A stretch of 64,000 nucleotides of DNA from positions 1 through 64,000 of the forward strand of contig JAHQVR010000030.1 of NCBI GenBank assembly GCA_019634245.1, read 5' to 3'. Positions 1 through 9,716 of the stretch are shown piece by piece. The first letter of the stretch is position 1. Each line of letters opens with the position of its first letter. The DNA comes from Gammaproteobacteria bacterium. GTDB lineage: Bacteria; Pseudomonadota; Gammaproteobacteria; Granulosicoccales; Granulosicoccaceae. Below the pieces are notes generated by a model, which saw only the letters and a program-made list of their open reading frames with translations, did no database searches and was not told the origin of the DNA. Made by a program: the position numbers and the translations under genes.

Positions 1-537
1 GACCGCATAGGGTCGTACTTGTCGTATCGCTTTTTGAACGTTCGATTCATTCAAACCACCAGCCAGAATTACTCGGATGTTGCTAAGACCACTGAGCAGA
101 TCCCAGTCAAATGTTTTCCCTGTGCCACCGAGTTTTCCAAGTGCATGACTATCGAATAAAAAGGCCACTGCTTTAGTGTATGTTGTTAGCGTTTCGGCAT
201 CCGGAATGCCATCGGTGACGCTTACAGCTTTTATGTAGGGTCGTTCAAACGAATCACAAAATTCTGCTGATTCATTGCCATGGAATTGCGGCATGCAATC
301 TGGAATCGCGTCGAGCACCTGCTGAACCTCTGTACGCGAATGGTTCAAAAACAAACCTACACGGCTAACAAAGGGAGGTAGCGCATTGGCGATCTGAGCG
401 GCGCTAGCCACTGGAAGATACCGACTAGAGTCCTGAACGAACACAAACCCCAGTGCATCGACTCCAGCCTCAACCGCAGCGATAGCATCGCAGGATCTGG
501 TGATTCCACAGATTTTTATTCGGGTACGTTTCGGCAC
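1..537 (-). CDS. trpF: Phosphoribosylanthranilate isomerase TrpF, 3' end cut by window edge
   Basis: Third step of tryptophan synthesis: Amadori rearrangement of phosphoribosylanthranilate to CdRP, cytosolic. 179 codons are visible of about 205 usual. The N-terminus reads RTRIKICGIT, the family signature with the catalytic Cys (residue 10). Further on FDSHALGK precedes GGTGKTFDW, the general-acid Asp and phosphate-binding loop, and ILAGGLN follows. The start is taken as GTG (CAC at 535-537 on the plus strand), because an ATG 11 bases upstream is in another frame. An AGGA lies only one base from the GTG, so the ribosome site is poor. It lies 38 bases after truA, the order seen in Pseudomonas (truA-trpF), and is probably co-transcribed. 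The C-terminal strand and second phosphate loop lie outside the window. Confidence 0.93.
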   Translation of the reverse strand, partial: MPKRTRIKICGITRSCDAIAAVEAGVDALGFVFVQDSSRYLPVASAAQIANALPPFVSRVGLFLNHSRTEVQQVLDAIPDCMPQFHGNESAEFCDSFERPYIKAVSVTDGIPDAETLTTYTKAVAFLFDSHALGKLGGTGKTFDWDLLSGLSNIRVILAGGLNESNVQKAIRQVRPYAV

Positions 538-575
538 TTCCTGACCATACCAGAATTCGATAATCGGTCGGGTTG

Positions 576-1361
576 CTAGAACAATACAGAGGCATATTTA
601 GAGCGAAAATCAGGAATTCCGAACTCCGCGGGGTACTCGGGTTGAATAAAACACAATCCCTGTGCCGGTGCCGTCATGCCCGATTGCGTGCGATCGCATG
701 CGATGAGCAGTTCCGCTAACCAATCTTCCGATTGTTCCCCTTTCCCAATCTTCAGTAAACAGCCAGTCAGAATGCGTACCATATTGTGGAGAAAGCCATT
801 GGCGCACACATCGATAAACACCAGATCATTTTCTTTAACCACACTTAGCTCATAGAGCTCGCGTACTGCATGCTTTGCCTGACAATCACTCGAGCGAAAA
901 CTGCTAAAATCATGTGTGCCCAGCAACGCTTTGGTGGAGCGCTGCATGGATTCAACATCCAGGGGTGAGCGTTCCCAGGCAAGATGTCTGTGATACAAAC
1001 CTGGACGTGTAGGGCGATTTAGCAAGCTGTAGCGGTAGCGGCGATTCAGCGCTTTGAAGCGGGCATGAAACTCATCGTTCACCACCTTGGCCCAATGCAC
1101 CGAAACGTTTCGCTTGAGCTCGCTATTGACCCCAAAGGTCCAAGCCCGCATGGGCCGATGTGCTTGGGTATCAAAATGAACAATTTGAGCAGCCGCATGT
1201 ACACCAGTATCGGTACGACCAGAGCAATGCACTGTGATAGGTTCGTTTGCGACTTTCGACAAGGCCTGCTCAACTTCGGCCTGTACAGAATGACAATGCG
1301 GCTGGCGTTGCCAACCGCAATAGTCACTTCCGTCGTATTCCAAAGCCAGTGCAACCCTCAT
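576..1361 (-). CDS. truA: tRNA pseudouridine(38-40) synthase TruA
   Basis: Converts U38-40 in the anticodon arm of many tRNAs to pseudouridine. 261 residues, normal length. The catalytic motif GRTDTGVHA is at residues 48-56 with the nucleophile Asp51; LEYDGSDYCGWQRQ at the N-terminus and NGFLHNMVR around residue 190 are the other family blocks. It lies between fimV and trpF on the same strand, 24 bases after fimV, as in Pseudomonas chromosomes. Nothing unusual. Confidence 0.96.
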   Translation of the reverse strand: MRVALALEYDGSDYCGWQRQPHCHSVQAEVEQALSKVANEPITVHCSGRTDTGVHAAAQIVHFDTQAHRPMRAWTFGVNSELKRNVSVHWAKVVNDEFHARFKALNRRYRYSLLNRPTRPGLYHRHLAWERSPLDVESMQRSTKALLGTHDFSSFRSSDCQAKHAVRELYELSVVKENDLVFIDVCANGFLHNMVRILTGCLLKIGKGEQSEDWLAELLIACDRTQSGMTAPAQGLCFIQPEYPAEFGIPDFRSKYASVLF

Positions 1362-1385
1362 AGCACTGGCCGATAAGGATGGGAT

Positions 1386-4300
1386 CTAGCTGATTTTGCG
1401 CAGCAGAGTTTCAGCTTCAGTCACCTGTGCAGGGTTTCCACTTTTAACGATCTCCCCTAAGGCACTGCTGGCAGAATCCTTATCACCCATGTCGATGTAA
1501 GCCTTAGCCAGATCCATCATCGTATCCATTTCATCTGATCCCGCAGAGGTAGCTGAGTCAGTGTCTAACAACTCATTGTCCGCTGTTAAATCAGGCATTT
1601 CCAGGCTATTAAGCTCATTGTCTAACAGTTCGGTGCTATCGAGTTCCATATCACCAGAGAGCTTATCGAGATCCAGAGTGAGATCATCGGCTACGGCGCT
1701 CAAATCGACATCATTACTCGCCTTGGCTGAATCACCAACATCAAACTCATCCAACGTTAAGGCTTCATCAAAATCCAGTGCGTCTGAGGTTGAGCCCTTA
1801 ATATCTGCTGCAATCTCAGAGGCATCTGGCAGCTCGACAGTTTCAGCCGTTTCATCTGCCAACTCACTGGACATCTTGGAAAAATCTCCAGTGGCCTCAA
1901 GATCACTTTCATCAAAGGCAAACGCAGGGTCTAAGCTTTGGTCCATTAACGAGTCGCCAGAGTCCGCATCGGCGGTGTTCTGTCCAGAATTTTCGCTACC
2001 AAACTGGCGACTGATACTACTGCCAGATGAGCTTTCAACATTAAAGTCATCAGCGTCCAATTTTGGTGCTGTGTAGTCACCAAGCCCAACTGACTCAACT
2101 TCGTTGGCAGCAGAAGCGTATAAGGAATTACCCGGTTCTAAATCGACACCCATATTAGCCACCGCTGGCCAATTTGGATTTCCTTCGGATCCAAAATTTT
2201 CTGCATAGTTTTGCGCCAAAGTGTTAAAGCCCTCAGTGTTACGCTGAGCATGATGCGTTTCGAGCAGCTTAATTTGGTATTCCTGATTGTGCGGGTCGCG
2301 TTCGATAGCCTTGCTGAGGAGTTCTTCAGCCTGACCATGTAATCCGTACGCTAAATAAACATCCACCTCCGAGATGGTGTCATCTTTGTCTATACCATCA
2401 TCATCGGCGTCCGCTGCTGGTTCTGACAACTCATCAGCATCAGCAAAAGAGGCAGTAGCAGCCGCGGCTCCCGTAGCGGCAGTTGCGGCAACAGCAGGAC
2501 TTGAAGACTCCGAGTCAACCGGTGAAACGGCAACTTCGGCCTGCAATTCAGCAGCTTCATCTTCATCGATAAAATCGACTTCATCATGAAAGTCGAGCAA
2601 CTCATCGGAATCCTTGTTACGTCGGCGGAACAACAGGGTGGCTAGCAAGCCGATGACGGCCAGTAATCCTAAACCTGCAATAGCCAGCATCCCAGCGCTG
2701 CCGCTCTTGAGTGTATCCAACCAATTTCCCTTGGCCGCAGGCGTTATAGTAGCCGCCGCTTCAGACGTCTCAGCTTCAGTGCTGGCTGCGGAACTGTCGG
2801 CATCAGAGTCAATAACTTCAACTTCTTCCAGTGCTTGTCCAGCCGCTGTTAATGCATTACTTCCATCGCCCTCGTCGCCCGCTGCTTGCTTTGCAGCATC
2901 TGCCAACGCAGCAGCGGCGGCCGATGCCCCCTCGTCCGCTGCTTGGGCAGCAGCTTCAGCAGCAGAAGTGGCCGTTTCTTCAGCTTCACTTTCGGCCTCG
3001 GCATCACCTTCGACTGCACTCGCATCACTGTCGTCGCCGGCGGCTTCAGCAGCAGCAGCTTCTTCAGCGTCAGCTTGCTCGCGAGCCAACTGTAATTGTT
3101 CTTCAAGTTTGGCGACTTCGTTTTCACGCAAGGTCACCAAGGCATCCAACTTTTCGGACGTACTGTCAAGTTCACTCGCTTGATCACCGAGGTCTTCCGT
3201 CTCCAAACGAGACGAAGCTAACTCTTCACGAGCTAACTGTAACTTTCGATTGATTTCGCCTAACCGCTGTGCATCGTTCTCGGTAGTTTCATCAGCGGTC
3301 GCACTGGCGGCTGTGGTGGTAGGTTCCGAGTCGGCGACGATTTTCAGTTCGTCCCGGTTTTGAACTTCTTGTTTGGCATTTTCAAGCACTTCCCGAGCTG
3401 CCTCAGAAAGTTCGCCCGACGCATCGGAATCCGACTCTGCCGCTTGCTGAGCTTCTGCTTCAGTGACCGGCTCGGCTTCAGCCTCTGCTTCAGGTGCGGT
3501 GGCCAAACGGGTGGCATTCGCTGACCGAACGGAATCTCGATATTCCTGCCACAGTTGGTTTTGTTCACTGATCTGCGCCAATGCTTGATTCTGAGACAAG
3601 GCCTGCGCTTCGTTGGCTGTTGGGATTCGTAGAACAGCCCCTGCTTTAACTAGATTGATATTGTTATTGATAAAGGCATTTTCGTTGGCCGCCAACAGCG
3701 CCAACATCAGTTGTTGAGGTGATACCCCAGCAACGGCATTGTCCTGCGCAATATTAAAAAGCGTATCCCCTCGTTCTACAGTAACGCTTCCCGTAGCAGA
3801 CGGCTGAGGCGTTTCTTGCGCTGGTTGCAATTCCTCTAACGAAACGGTTTCACCCACCAACTCAACTTGACTAGCGTTTGGATCAAAGTCATTACTCACT
3901 TCTTCGGTGGTACCTACAATCTCAACTTCTGGAATTGAATTCAGATCAGCATTCAAGTTCTGGGTAGCACTTTCCGCCTGCGCTGCCAAATTCGGTTCAG
4001 ATAGATCGGTGAGCGCAACCACTTCGCCTTGGTTAAGTTCCTCGAGAGAGACCACCTCGCCGTCGACTTGGTTATCAGTGACTTCCTCAGCGGAACCGAC
4101 AATCTCAACTTCAAACTGATCTGCTGCAGCAGAGTTTGAGTCACGCTCCACCACGGTGGGAGTGAGCAGGGAAGTGTCCGTTGCTTCAACCACGGCCGGA
4201 CTGTCTGCCGATTCGTTACGAGTAGTAGCGCTGGGTGTCATGAACACAGGCGGATCCAACAGCACTGTGTATTCACGAACCATTTTGCCCTGAGGCCATT

Positions 4301-4646
4301 CGACCTCCAGCAAGAAATTCAGAAACGGTTCAACAATGGGCTTCTGGCTGCTGATTTTAATTACCGGATTGGGACTTTCAGCATCGACAGAGAAACGTAG
4401 ATCGGACAGCGGTCCATAACGCTCGATTCCAGCCCGAGCAAATGCCTCGGCGGACGCAAGCTTGACGATCATTCCGTTGGCTTCGCCCGGCTGTACCGAT
4501 GTTAATCTAATTTCTGCGTCCATCGGCTGATTCAAGGACGAGCGCATTTCGATGTCGCCGAGTCCAAGAGCTTGAACGCCCCCACTGGCCAGTGCCAGAC
4601 TGACCGCTGCTGCCGTTGCTAGTTTTCGCACAATCTTGTGTCTCAC
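1386..4646 (-). CDS. fimV: FimV/HubP-type polar hub protein with LysM, coiled coil, TM and TPR
   Basis: Inner-membrane protein that organises the cell pole (type IV pilus, chemotaxis and chromosome-origin partners in the family). I start it at GTG 4646: this puts a signal sequence (KIVRKLATAAAV then SGGVQA) at the very N-terminus. The longer TTG-start form adds 24 Cys-rich residues that look untranslated. Order in the 1086 residues: FimV N-terminal domain (LGLGDIEMRSSLNQPMDAEI), an acidic repeat region, LysM about 282-337 (TVERGDTLFNIAQ), Ala/Glu-rich linker and coiled coil about 460-540, one membrane helix about 652-672 followed by FRRRN, TPR about 762-800, an acidic stretch, and the conserved FimV C-terminal helix pair (MDLAKAYIDMGDKDSA) in the last 50 residues. 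It follows asd, as in Pseudomonas. Confidence 0.9.
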   Translation of the reverse strand: MRHKIVRKLATAAAVSLALASGGVQALGLGDIEMRSSLNQPMDAEIRLTSVQPGEANGMIVKLASAEAFARAGIERYGPLSDLRFSVDAESPNPVIKISSQKPIVEPFLNFLLEVEWPQGKMVREYTVLLDPPVFMTPSATTRNESADSPAVVEATDTSLLTPTVVERDSNSAAADQFEVEIVGSAEEVTDNQVDGEVVSLEELNQGEVVALTDLSEPNLAAQAESATQNLNADLNSIPEVEIVGTTEEVSNDFDPNASQVELVGETVSLEELQPAQETPQPSATGSVTVERGDTLFNIAQDNAVAGVSPQQLMLALLAANENAFINNNINLVKAGAVLRIPTANEAQALSQNQALAQISEQNQLWQEYRDSVRSANATRLATAPEAEAEAEPVTEAEAQQAAESDSDASGELSEAAREVLENAKQEVQNRDELKIVADSEPTTTAASATADETTENDAQRLGEINRKLQLAREELASSRLETEDLGDQASELDSTSEKLDALVTLRENEVAKLEEQLQLAREQADAEEAAAAEAAGDDSDASAVEGDAEAESEAEETATSAAEAAAQAADEGASAAAAALADAAKQAAGDEGDGSNALTAAGQALEEVEVIDSDADSSAASTEAETSEAAATITPAAKGNWLDTLKSGSAGMLAIAGLGLLAVIGLLATLLFRRRNKDSDELLDFHDEVDFIDEDEAAELQAEVAVSPVDSESSSPAVAATAATGAAAATASFADADELSEPAADADDDGIDKDDTISEVDVYLAYGLHGQAEELLSKAIERDPHNQEYQIKLLETHHAQRNTEGFNTLAQNYAENFGSEGNPNWPAVANMGVDLEPGNSLYASAANEVESVGLGDYTAPKLDADDFNVESSSGSSISRQFGSENSGQNTADADSGDSLMDQSLDPAFAFDESDLEATGDFSKMSSELADETAETVELPDASEIAADIKGSTSDALDFDEALTLDEFDVGDSAKASNDVDLSAVADDLTLDLDKLSGDMELDSTELLDNELNSLEMPDLTADNELLDTDSATSAGSDEMDTMMDLAKAYIDMGDKDSASSALGEIVKSGNPAQVTEAETLLRKIS

Positions 4647-4758
4647 TATCGTGTCAATTAGTTGGACTGGCCAAACCCGGTATTCGCACCGTCCACATTG
4701 ACAATGTTCAAAAGCCAAACCGCTGTTTTATAGCTTAATTATCGCATCTATTCAGCGA

Positions 4759-5778
4759 CTACATGTAATCTCGAACGAGGCATTCAGCGATTTGGACACT
4801 ATTAAGAGCAGCACCCTTACGCACATTGTCCGAAACCAACCACAAATTCAGGCCGTTCGAACAACTGATGTCCTCTCTAATTCGACCCACATAAACCGCA
4901 TCGTTTCCGGCTGATTCGGTTACTGCTGTCGGATAACCGCCATCTTTGCGCTCATCGAGAACTGTTACTCCAGCTGCCTTTGACAGCAATTCTCGGGCCT
5001 GAATAGCCGAAATCGGGCGTTTAAACTCCAGATGAATGGCCTCAGAGTGGCCATAAAATACGGGTACCCGGACACAAGTCGGGTTCACCCGTATCGAATC
5101 GTCTTCTAGGATTTTGTGGGTCTCCCAAACCATCTTCATCTCTTCTTTTGTGTAGCCATTCTCCTGAAAATCATCAATATGTGGCAAAACGTTAAATGCA
5201 ATCTGCTTTGGATAGACAGACGGTTCAACCGGTAAACCATTAAGAAGTTTAGCCGTCTGTCCACTCAATTCTTCTATACCCTCTTTACCCGTTCCCGAAA
5301 CTGCCTGATAGGTGGCCACATTGATTCGGGTAATTCCCGCCGCATCGTGAAGCGGCTTTAGGGCTGTCAACATACCAATGGTCGAACAGTTCGGGTTAGA
5401 GATGATATTTGTTTGACGGTATTGTGCAATGGCGTGTGCATTGACCTCGGGCACCACCAGGGGTTTGTCGTCGTCGCGGCGAAACTGTGAGGTGTTGTCA
5501 ATGACCACACAACCTGCCTCCGCTGCCATGGGTGCATAGACCTTAGACACCGATGCACCCGGGGAGAACAACCCCACCTGCACGGTAGTGAAATCAAAAG
5601 TGGCAAGATTTTGCACTTTCAGTTGCTTAGTGCCAAAAGCCACCCGCTTCCCTACAGACCTTTCGCTCGCCAACGCGTGCACTTCCCCCACCGGAAATTG
5701 TCGTTCAGCAAGGATCGAGAGCATTGTTTCGCCGACCGCGCCGGTTGCACCAACAACGGCCACATCTACTTTTTTCAT
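4759..5778 (-). CDS. asd: Aspartate-semialdehyde dehydrogenase
   Basis: NADPH-dependent reduction of aspartyl phosphate to the semialdehyde, entry to Lys/Met/Thr/Ile and diaminopimelate synthesis. 339 residues. The Rossmann motif VVGATGAVGETM is at the N-terminus, the nucleophile Cys131 lies in SNPNCSTIGM, and the substrate block HSEAIHLEF contains the catalytic His. It has the shorter architecture of the Asd2/Usg-like branch found next to leuB in Pseudomonas. All key residues are present, so an active dehydrogenase rather than an inactive Usg paralogue is likely. It is 56 bases after leuB on the same strand and probably in the same transcript. Confidence 0.94.
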   Translation of the reverse strand: MKKVDVAVVGATGAVGETMLSILAERQFPVGEVHALASERSVGKRVAFGTKQLKVQNLATFDFTTVQVGLFSPGASVSKVYAPMAAEAGCVVIDNTSQFRRDDDKPLVVPEVNAHAIAQYRQTNIISNPNCSTIGMLTALKPLHDAAGITRINVATYQAVSGTGKEGIEELSGQTAKLLNGLPVEPSVYPKQIAFNVLPHIDDFQENGYTKEEMKMVWETHKILEDDSIRVNPTCVRVPVFYGHSEAIHLEFKRPISAIQARELLSKAAGVTVLDERKDGGYPTAVTESAGNDAVYVGRIREDISCSNGLNLWLVSDNVRKGAALNSVQIAECLVRDYM

Positions 5779-5834
5779 ATCAATTGAGTCTTAAAATTGT
5801 CGAGTTTGAATTCGTAAAAACAGGCACTACGGAT

Positions 5835-6917
5835 TTACGCGCCTAAGGCCGCCACGACCGCATCACCCATTTGCTCGCAGTTCACCAACGACTCTTCGGA
5901 GCCTCCGCTGGTGATATCGTTACAGCGCAGGCCTCTAGACAAGGTGGCCGACACAGCCTGCTCAATGGCATCAGCGGCTTCGGCATGGTCCAGGGTGTAA
6001 CGCAGCATCATCGCAGCGGACAAGATCGTCGCCAGTGGGTTAGCCACTCCCTGACCCGCAATATCTGGAGCCGAACCATGGACCGGCTCGTAAAGACCTT
6101 TGCCCTCACTATCTAAAGAGGCTGAAGGCAACATGCCAATGGATCCTGTCAGCATCGCGGCAGCATCAGACAGGATGTCCCCAAACAAGTTACTGGTGAC
6201 AATCACGTCAAATTGCTTGGGTTCTCGAATCAACTGCATCGCGGCATTGTCCACATACATATGACTCAACTCGACATCGGGATAGTCTTTACCCACACCG
6301 ATAACGACTTCACGCCAGAGTTCTGATACTTCCAATACATTCGCTTTATCAACCGAACAGAGACGCTGGTTTCTCTGGCGAGCTATTTCAAAACCACGCA
6401 CTGCGATTCGGCGAATGTCCGATTCGGTATACACCATAGTATTAAAACCGGTGCGCTCACCTTGTCGGTCTTCTATTCCTCGAGGTTGTCCAAAATAAAT
6501 ACCACCGGTCAATTCTCTTAGAATCATCAAATCCAAACCCGCAACTAACTCACTGCGCAATGATGATGAAGAGGCAAGTTCTTTATACAATAGCGCTGGA
6601 CGTAAGTTGGCAAATAGATCCAATTCGGAACGCAACCTCAACAACCCTCGTTCAGGCCGCTTTTCGCGAGGGGCTTCGTCGTAGACGGGTCCGCCGATGG
6701 ACCCCATCAGGATGGCATCAGCCTCTCGGCAGGCGAGCAACGTTTCATCACTCAACGGCTCTCCACAGGCATCATACGACGCCCCACCAAACGCATGTTC
6801 TTCGGTCACTAAATCCAAGTTAAAGCTCTGATTCACGCTTTCCAGCACACGTAATGCTTGAGCCATTATTTCTGGACCGATGCCATCACCGGGCAATACC
6901 ACAATTTTTTTGGACAT
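5835..6917 (-). CDS. leuB: 3-isopropylmalate dehydrogenase
   Basis: Oxidative decarboxylation of 3-isopropylmalate to 2-oxoisocaproate in leucine synthesis, NAD-dependent, cytosolic homodimer. 360 residues, standard. Seen: [12 protein letters not shown] at the N-terminus, [13 protein letters not shown], the catalytic Tyr in MVYTESDI, the Lys in VDKANVLE, metal-binding Asp residues in VDNAAMQL and [13 protein letters not shown], and [12 protein letters not shown] near the C-terminus, which binds NAD. Four bases after the GST-like gene and upstream of asd, so part of the leuC-leuD-gst-leuB-asd run. Confidence 0.96.
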   Translation of the reverse strand: MSKKIVVLPGDGIGPEIMAQALRVLESVNQSFNLDLVTEEHAFGGASYDACGEPLSDETLLACREADAILMGSIGGPVYDEAPREKRPERGLLRLRSELDLFANLRPALLYKELASSSSLRSELVAGLDLMILRELTGGIYFGQPRGIEDRQGERTGFNTMVYTESDIRRIAVRGFEIARQRNQRLCSVDKANVLEVSELWREVVIGVGKDYPDVELSHMYVDNAAMQLIREPKQFDVIVTSNLFGDILSDAAAMLTGSIGMLPSASLDSEGKGLYEPVHGSAPDIAGQGVANPLATILSAAMMLRYTLDHAEAADAIEQAVSATLSRGLRCNDITSGGSEESLVNCEQMGDAVVAALGA

Positions 6918-6921
6918 AAGC

Positions 6922-7569
6922 TTAAGGGTCTACTTCTTCTGATTGAATAATTTCGGTTTCGCGACTGGCCTCTGCATACCATTGTTGAATCGCATCACTA
7001 TCAAGCACAGTTTGCATATAGGCGGCACTCAACGGGGGTACACCAATTTGATAGGTTTTAAAGCGCGAGACAACCGGCGCGTACATAGCATCTGCCACGC
7101 TATAGGAGCCAAACAACCAAGGGCCACCGCTATCGTTCAGGGCCTGCTCCCACAGTTGCACGATACGATTGATATCGATCTGACACTCCGTGCTAGGTTT
7201 GAATCCATTAATTTTTCGACGACAGTTCATCGGCATGGCACTACGCATGACCGAAAATCCAGAATGCATTTCACTGCTAATAGATCGCGCCTCAGCCCGT
7301 TTGCGCACATCCTCTGGCCACAACTTAGCGTCTGGCGCTTTGTCAGCCACATACTCACAAATGGCTAAAGAGTCCCATAGCACCAACGGTCCGTCGTACA
7401 ACACGGGTACTTTTTTAGCCGGGCAATACTCCTCTAGCATGGCTACTCCCTTTGGGGTGTCCAACGGAATATTCACTTCAGTAAACGAATACCCAGCGGT
7501 TTTTAGCAGCACCCAGGGTCGCAGTGACCAGGAGGAGTAGTTTTTATTACCCAACACCAACTTCATCAT
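6922..7569 (-). CDS. Glutathione S-transferase family protein inside the leu operon
   Basis: 215 residues. The N-terminal thioredoxin-fold half begins [19 protein letters not shown], where the Ser pair is the candidate glutathione-activating residue. [19 protein letters not shown] carries the cis-Pro (VP) and the gamma-Glu-binding region (DS); the helical C-terminal half follows. I choose ATG 7569: it overlaps the leuD stop as ATGA, a translational-coupling arrangement, whereas the longer frame starts with GTG inside leuD. The enzyme's substrate cannot be told. It resembles the family often annotated as a stress-related GST or maleylacetoacetate isomerase relative. No known role in leucine synthesis; its position between leuD and leuB is the odd point. 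Confidence 0.85.
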   Translation of the reverse strand: MMKLVLGNKNYSSWSLRPWVLLKTAGYSFTEVNIPLDTPKGVAMLEEYCPAKKVPVLYDGPLVLWDSLAICEYVADKAPDAKLWPEDVRKRAEARSISSEMHSGFSVMRSAMPMNCRRKINGFKPSTECQIDINRIVQLWEQALNDSGGPWLFGSYSVADAMYAPVVSRFKTYQIGVPPLSAAYMQTVLDSDAIQQWYAEASRETEIIQSEEVDP

Positions 7570-8204
7570 GGGTGCAACCACGGCATGGATTGCTTACGCT
7601 GCTTTTCGAACGATTCGATATCAGAGCGGTTTTGCAGGGTAAGCCCAATGTCGTCCAAACCATTCAACAAGCAATACTTTCTAAATTCATCCACTTCAAA
7701 CGAATGGGATTGACCCAACGGTGAACTCACGGTTTGAGCGTTAAGATCAATGTTCAATTTATAGCCAGGCGTACCCTCACACTCTTGCGCCAGACTTTGC
7801 ACAACATCAATCGGTAACACGATGGGCAGGAAGCCACTTTTAAACGAATTATTAAAAAATATATCGGCAAAACTCGGTGCGATTACTGATCTAAAACCGT
7901 AGTCATCCAGCGCCCAAACGGCATGTTCCCGTGACGAACCACAGCCAAAGTTATCGGCTGCCAGCAGTATCTCCGCTCCTCGATAGCGGGGTTCATTCAA
8001 CACAAACGAGGGGTCGGGCTGTCGACTCTCCGGATCTTGACCCGGATAGCCTTCATCCAGATATCGCCAATCATCAAACAAATTTATGCCAAAACCAACG
8101 CGCTTAATCGACTTAAGAAACTGTTTTGGAATGATTGCATCGGTATCGACGTTCGAGCGCATCAACGGCACGGCCAAGCCGTTTAATTGTGTAAACGATT
8201 TCAT
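7566..8204 (-). CDS. leuD: 3-isopropylmalate dehydratase small subunit
   Basis: Swivelling-domain partner of LeuC in isomerising 2- to 3-isopropylmalate. 212 residues. Seen: the N-terminal [16 protein letters not shown] block, [14 protein letters not shown] (substrate-binding SREH loop) and [16 protein letters not shown]. It starts one base after the leuC stop, so it is tightly coupled with leuC. Its stop overlaps the ATG of the GST-like gene by four bases. Confidence 0.96.
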   Translation of the reverse strand: MKSFTQLNGLAVPLMRSNVDTDAIIPKQFLKSIKRVGFGINLFDDWRYLDEGYPGQDPESRQPDPSFVLNEPRYRGAEILLAADNFGCGSSREHAVWALDDYGFRSVIAPSFADIFFNNSFKSGFLPIVLPIDVVQSLAQECEGTPGYKLNIDLNAQTVSSPLGQSHSFEVDEFRKYCLLNGLDDIGLTLQNRSDIESFEKQRKQSMPWLHP

Positions 8205-8205
8205 A

Positions 8206-9609
8206 TCAGAAAGACCTCACATCAACAAAATGTCCTGCCACAGCGGCGGCGGCAGCCATCGCTGGGCTAACCAAGTGTGTTCGTCCACCCGCACCTTGCC
8301 GGCCTTCAAAATTTCTGTTGGAAGTCGAAGCGCAACGTTCCCCCGGTTCGAGACGATCAGCATTCATCGCCAGACACATCGAGCAGCCAGGTTCACGCCA
8401 TTCAAAGCCAGCAGCGAGAAAAATGTCGTGCAACCCTTCGTCTTCAGCCTGTTTCTTGACTAAGCCCGAACCAGGCACCACCAGCGCTTGTTTTACATTA
8501 GACGCGACCTGACGGTCCTTAACGACACTGGCTGCGGCGCGAAGATCTTCAATACGAGAATTGGTGCACGAACCAATAAAGATCTTATCCAACTGGATGT
8601 CGGTTATCGGAGTTGATGGCTGCAAATCCATGTAGTCCAAAGCTCGGCGCATACCTTCGGCACGACTTGGGTTGGATTCTGTCGTTGGGTCAGGCACGAG
8701 CCCATTGACACCGGTGACCATCTCCGGGGAAGTACCCCAGGAGACTTGCGGTTCAATGTCAGCGGCATTCAATCTCACCACTTTATCGAACTGTGCGTCA
8801 TCATCGCTTTTGAGTTCACGCCAACTATTCACAGCTAAATCCCAATGCTCATCCTTCGGGGCAAAGGGTCGATTTTTAATGTAATCAATTGTGGTGTCAT
8901 CGACCGCGATCATACCGGCGCGCGCACCGGCTTCTATAGACATGTTGCATACGGTCATTCGGCCTTCCATGGATAATGCACGTATCGCATCTCCGCCAAA
9001 TTCGATGGTGTAACCCGTCCCTCCAGCCGTACCAATCTTCCCAATAATGGCAAGCACGATATCTTTTGCGGTGACGCCTTCTCCCACATCGCCATCAACC
9101 GATACCAACATAGACTTGGATTTTTTCTGCAAAAGGCACTGAGTGGCCATGACATGCTCGACTTCGGAGGTGCCAATACCAAACGCTAACGCACCAAAGG
9201 CTCCGTGAGTGGAGGTATGCGAATCGCCACATACCACCGTCATACCCGGAAGAGTGGCGCCTTGTTCAGGCCCAATGACGTGCACAATGCCTTGCCTGTC
9301 ATCGTCCATCTTAAATTCAGTGATGCCGTACCAATCGCAATTCGTGTCAAGGGTATCGACTTGTAATTTGGACACTGGGTCGGCAATACCTTGATCTCTA
9401 TCAGTAGTAGGCACATTGTGATCGGCCACGGCCAGCATCGAATCGATTCGCCATGGTTGTCGCTGGGCGACTTGCAACCCTTCAAACGCTTGCGGCGACG
9501 TGACTTCATGAACCAAATGACGGTCGATATATAGAAGCACAGTGCCGTCATCCTGTTCTCGAACCAGATGCTGTTCCCAGACTTTGTCGTATAGAGTTTT
9601 ACCTGTCAT
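8206..9609 (-). CDS. leuC: 3-isopropylmalate dehydratase large subunit
   Basis: Carries the [4Fe-4S] cluster of isopropylmalate isomerase. 467 residues, usual length. Cluster ligands are recognisable in [12 protein letters not shown] and [11 protein letters not shown]; the N-terminal [12 protein letters not shown] and [13 protein letters not shown] are further family blocks. It is the first gene of the leftward leuC-leuD-gst-leuB-asd run. A sigma-70-like promoter lies 37-65 bases upstream, and the LysR-type regulator gene diverges from it. No leu leader peptide or attenuator is evident in the 107-base gap. Confidence 0.96.
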   Translation of the reverse strand: MTGKTLYDKVWEQHLVREQDDGTVLLYIDRHLVHEVTSPQAFEGLQVAQRQPWRIDSMLAVADHNVPTTDRDQGIADPVSKLQVDTLDTNCDWYGITEFKMDDDRQGIVHVIGPEQGATLPGMTVVCGDSHTSTHGAFGALAFGIGTSEVEHVMATQCLLQKKSKSMLVSVDGDVGEGVTAKDIVLAIIGKIGTAGGTGYTIEFGGDAIRALSMEGRMTVCNMSIEAGARAGMIAVDDTTIDYIKNRPFAPKDEHWDLAVNSWRELKSDDDAQFDKVVRLNAADIEPQVSWGTSPEMVTGVNGLVPDPTTESNPSRAEGMRRALDYMDLQPSTPITDIQLDKIFIGSCTNSRIEDLRAAASVVKDRQVASNVKQALVVPGSGLVKKQAEDEGLHDIFLAAGFEWREPGCSMCLAMNADRLEPGERCASTSNRNFEGRQGAGGRTHLVSPAMAAAAAVAGHFVDVRSF

Positions 9610-9645
9610 ATGCTTGTGCCCGTTCGGTCTATTTATGCGCTGATC

Positions 9646-9674
9646 ATTTTATCGACACCGTGCCAATTACTCAA
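9646..9674 (-). promoter_or_regulatory. Predicted sigma-70 promoter of leuC
   Basis: Read leftward, TTGAGT (9674-9669) and TAAAAT (9651-9646) are separated by 17 bases, a good match to -35/-10 consensus with ideal spacing. The predicted transcription start is about 9639, leaving a leader of about 30 bases before the leuC ATG. Prediction from sequence only. Confidence 0.6.
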
Positions 9675-9696
9675 ATTCATATTGATTATCTTATTG

Positions 9697-9711
9697 ATTC
9701 CTGTTAGGAAT
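9697..9711. promoter_or_regulatory. LysR-type T-N11-A operator between lysR and leuC
   Basis: ATTCCTGTTAGGAAT is a perfect 6-base inverted repeat around 3 bases and fits the T-N11-A pattern of LysR-family sites. Its centre (9704) is about 65 bases upstream of the predicted leuC start, the classical recognition-site position. It also overlaps the AGGA ribosome site of the lysR gene (ATG at 9717), so the same site could give autorepression and activation of leuC. Confidence 0.6.
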
Positions 9712-9716
9712 ACAAT

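Noticed and set aside
2614..3253. Long plus-strand Ala/Ser-rich frames opposite fimV
   Set aside because: Shadows of the low-complexity Ala/Glu/Ser region of FimV; low-complexity products, no ribosome sites, no family pattern.
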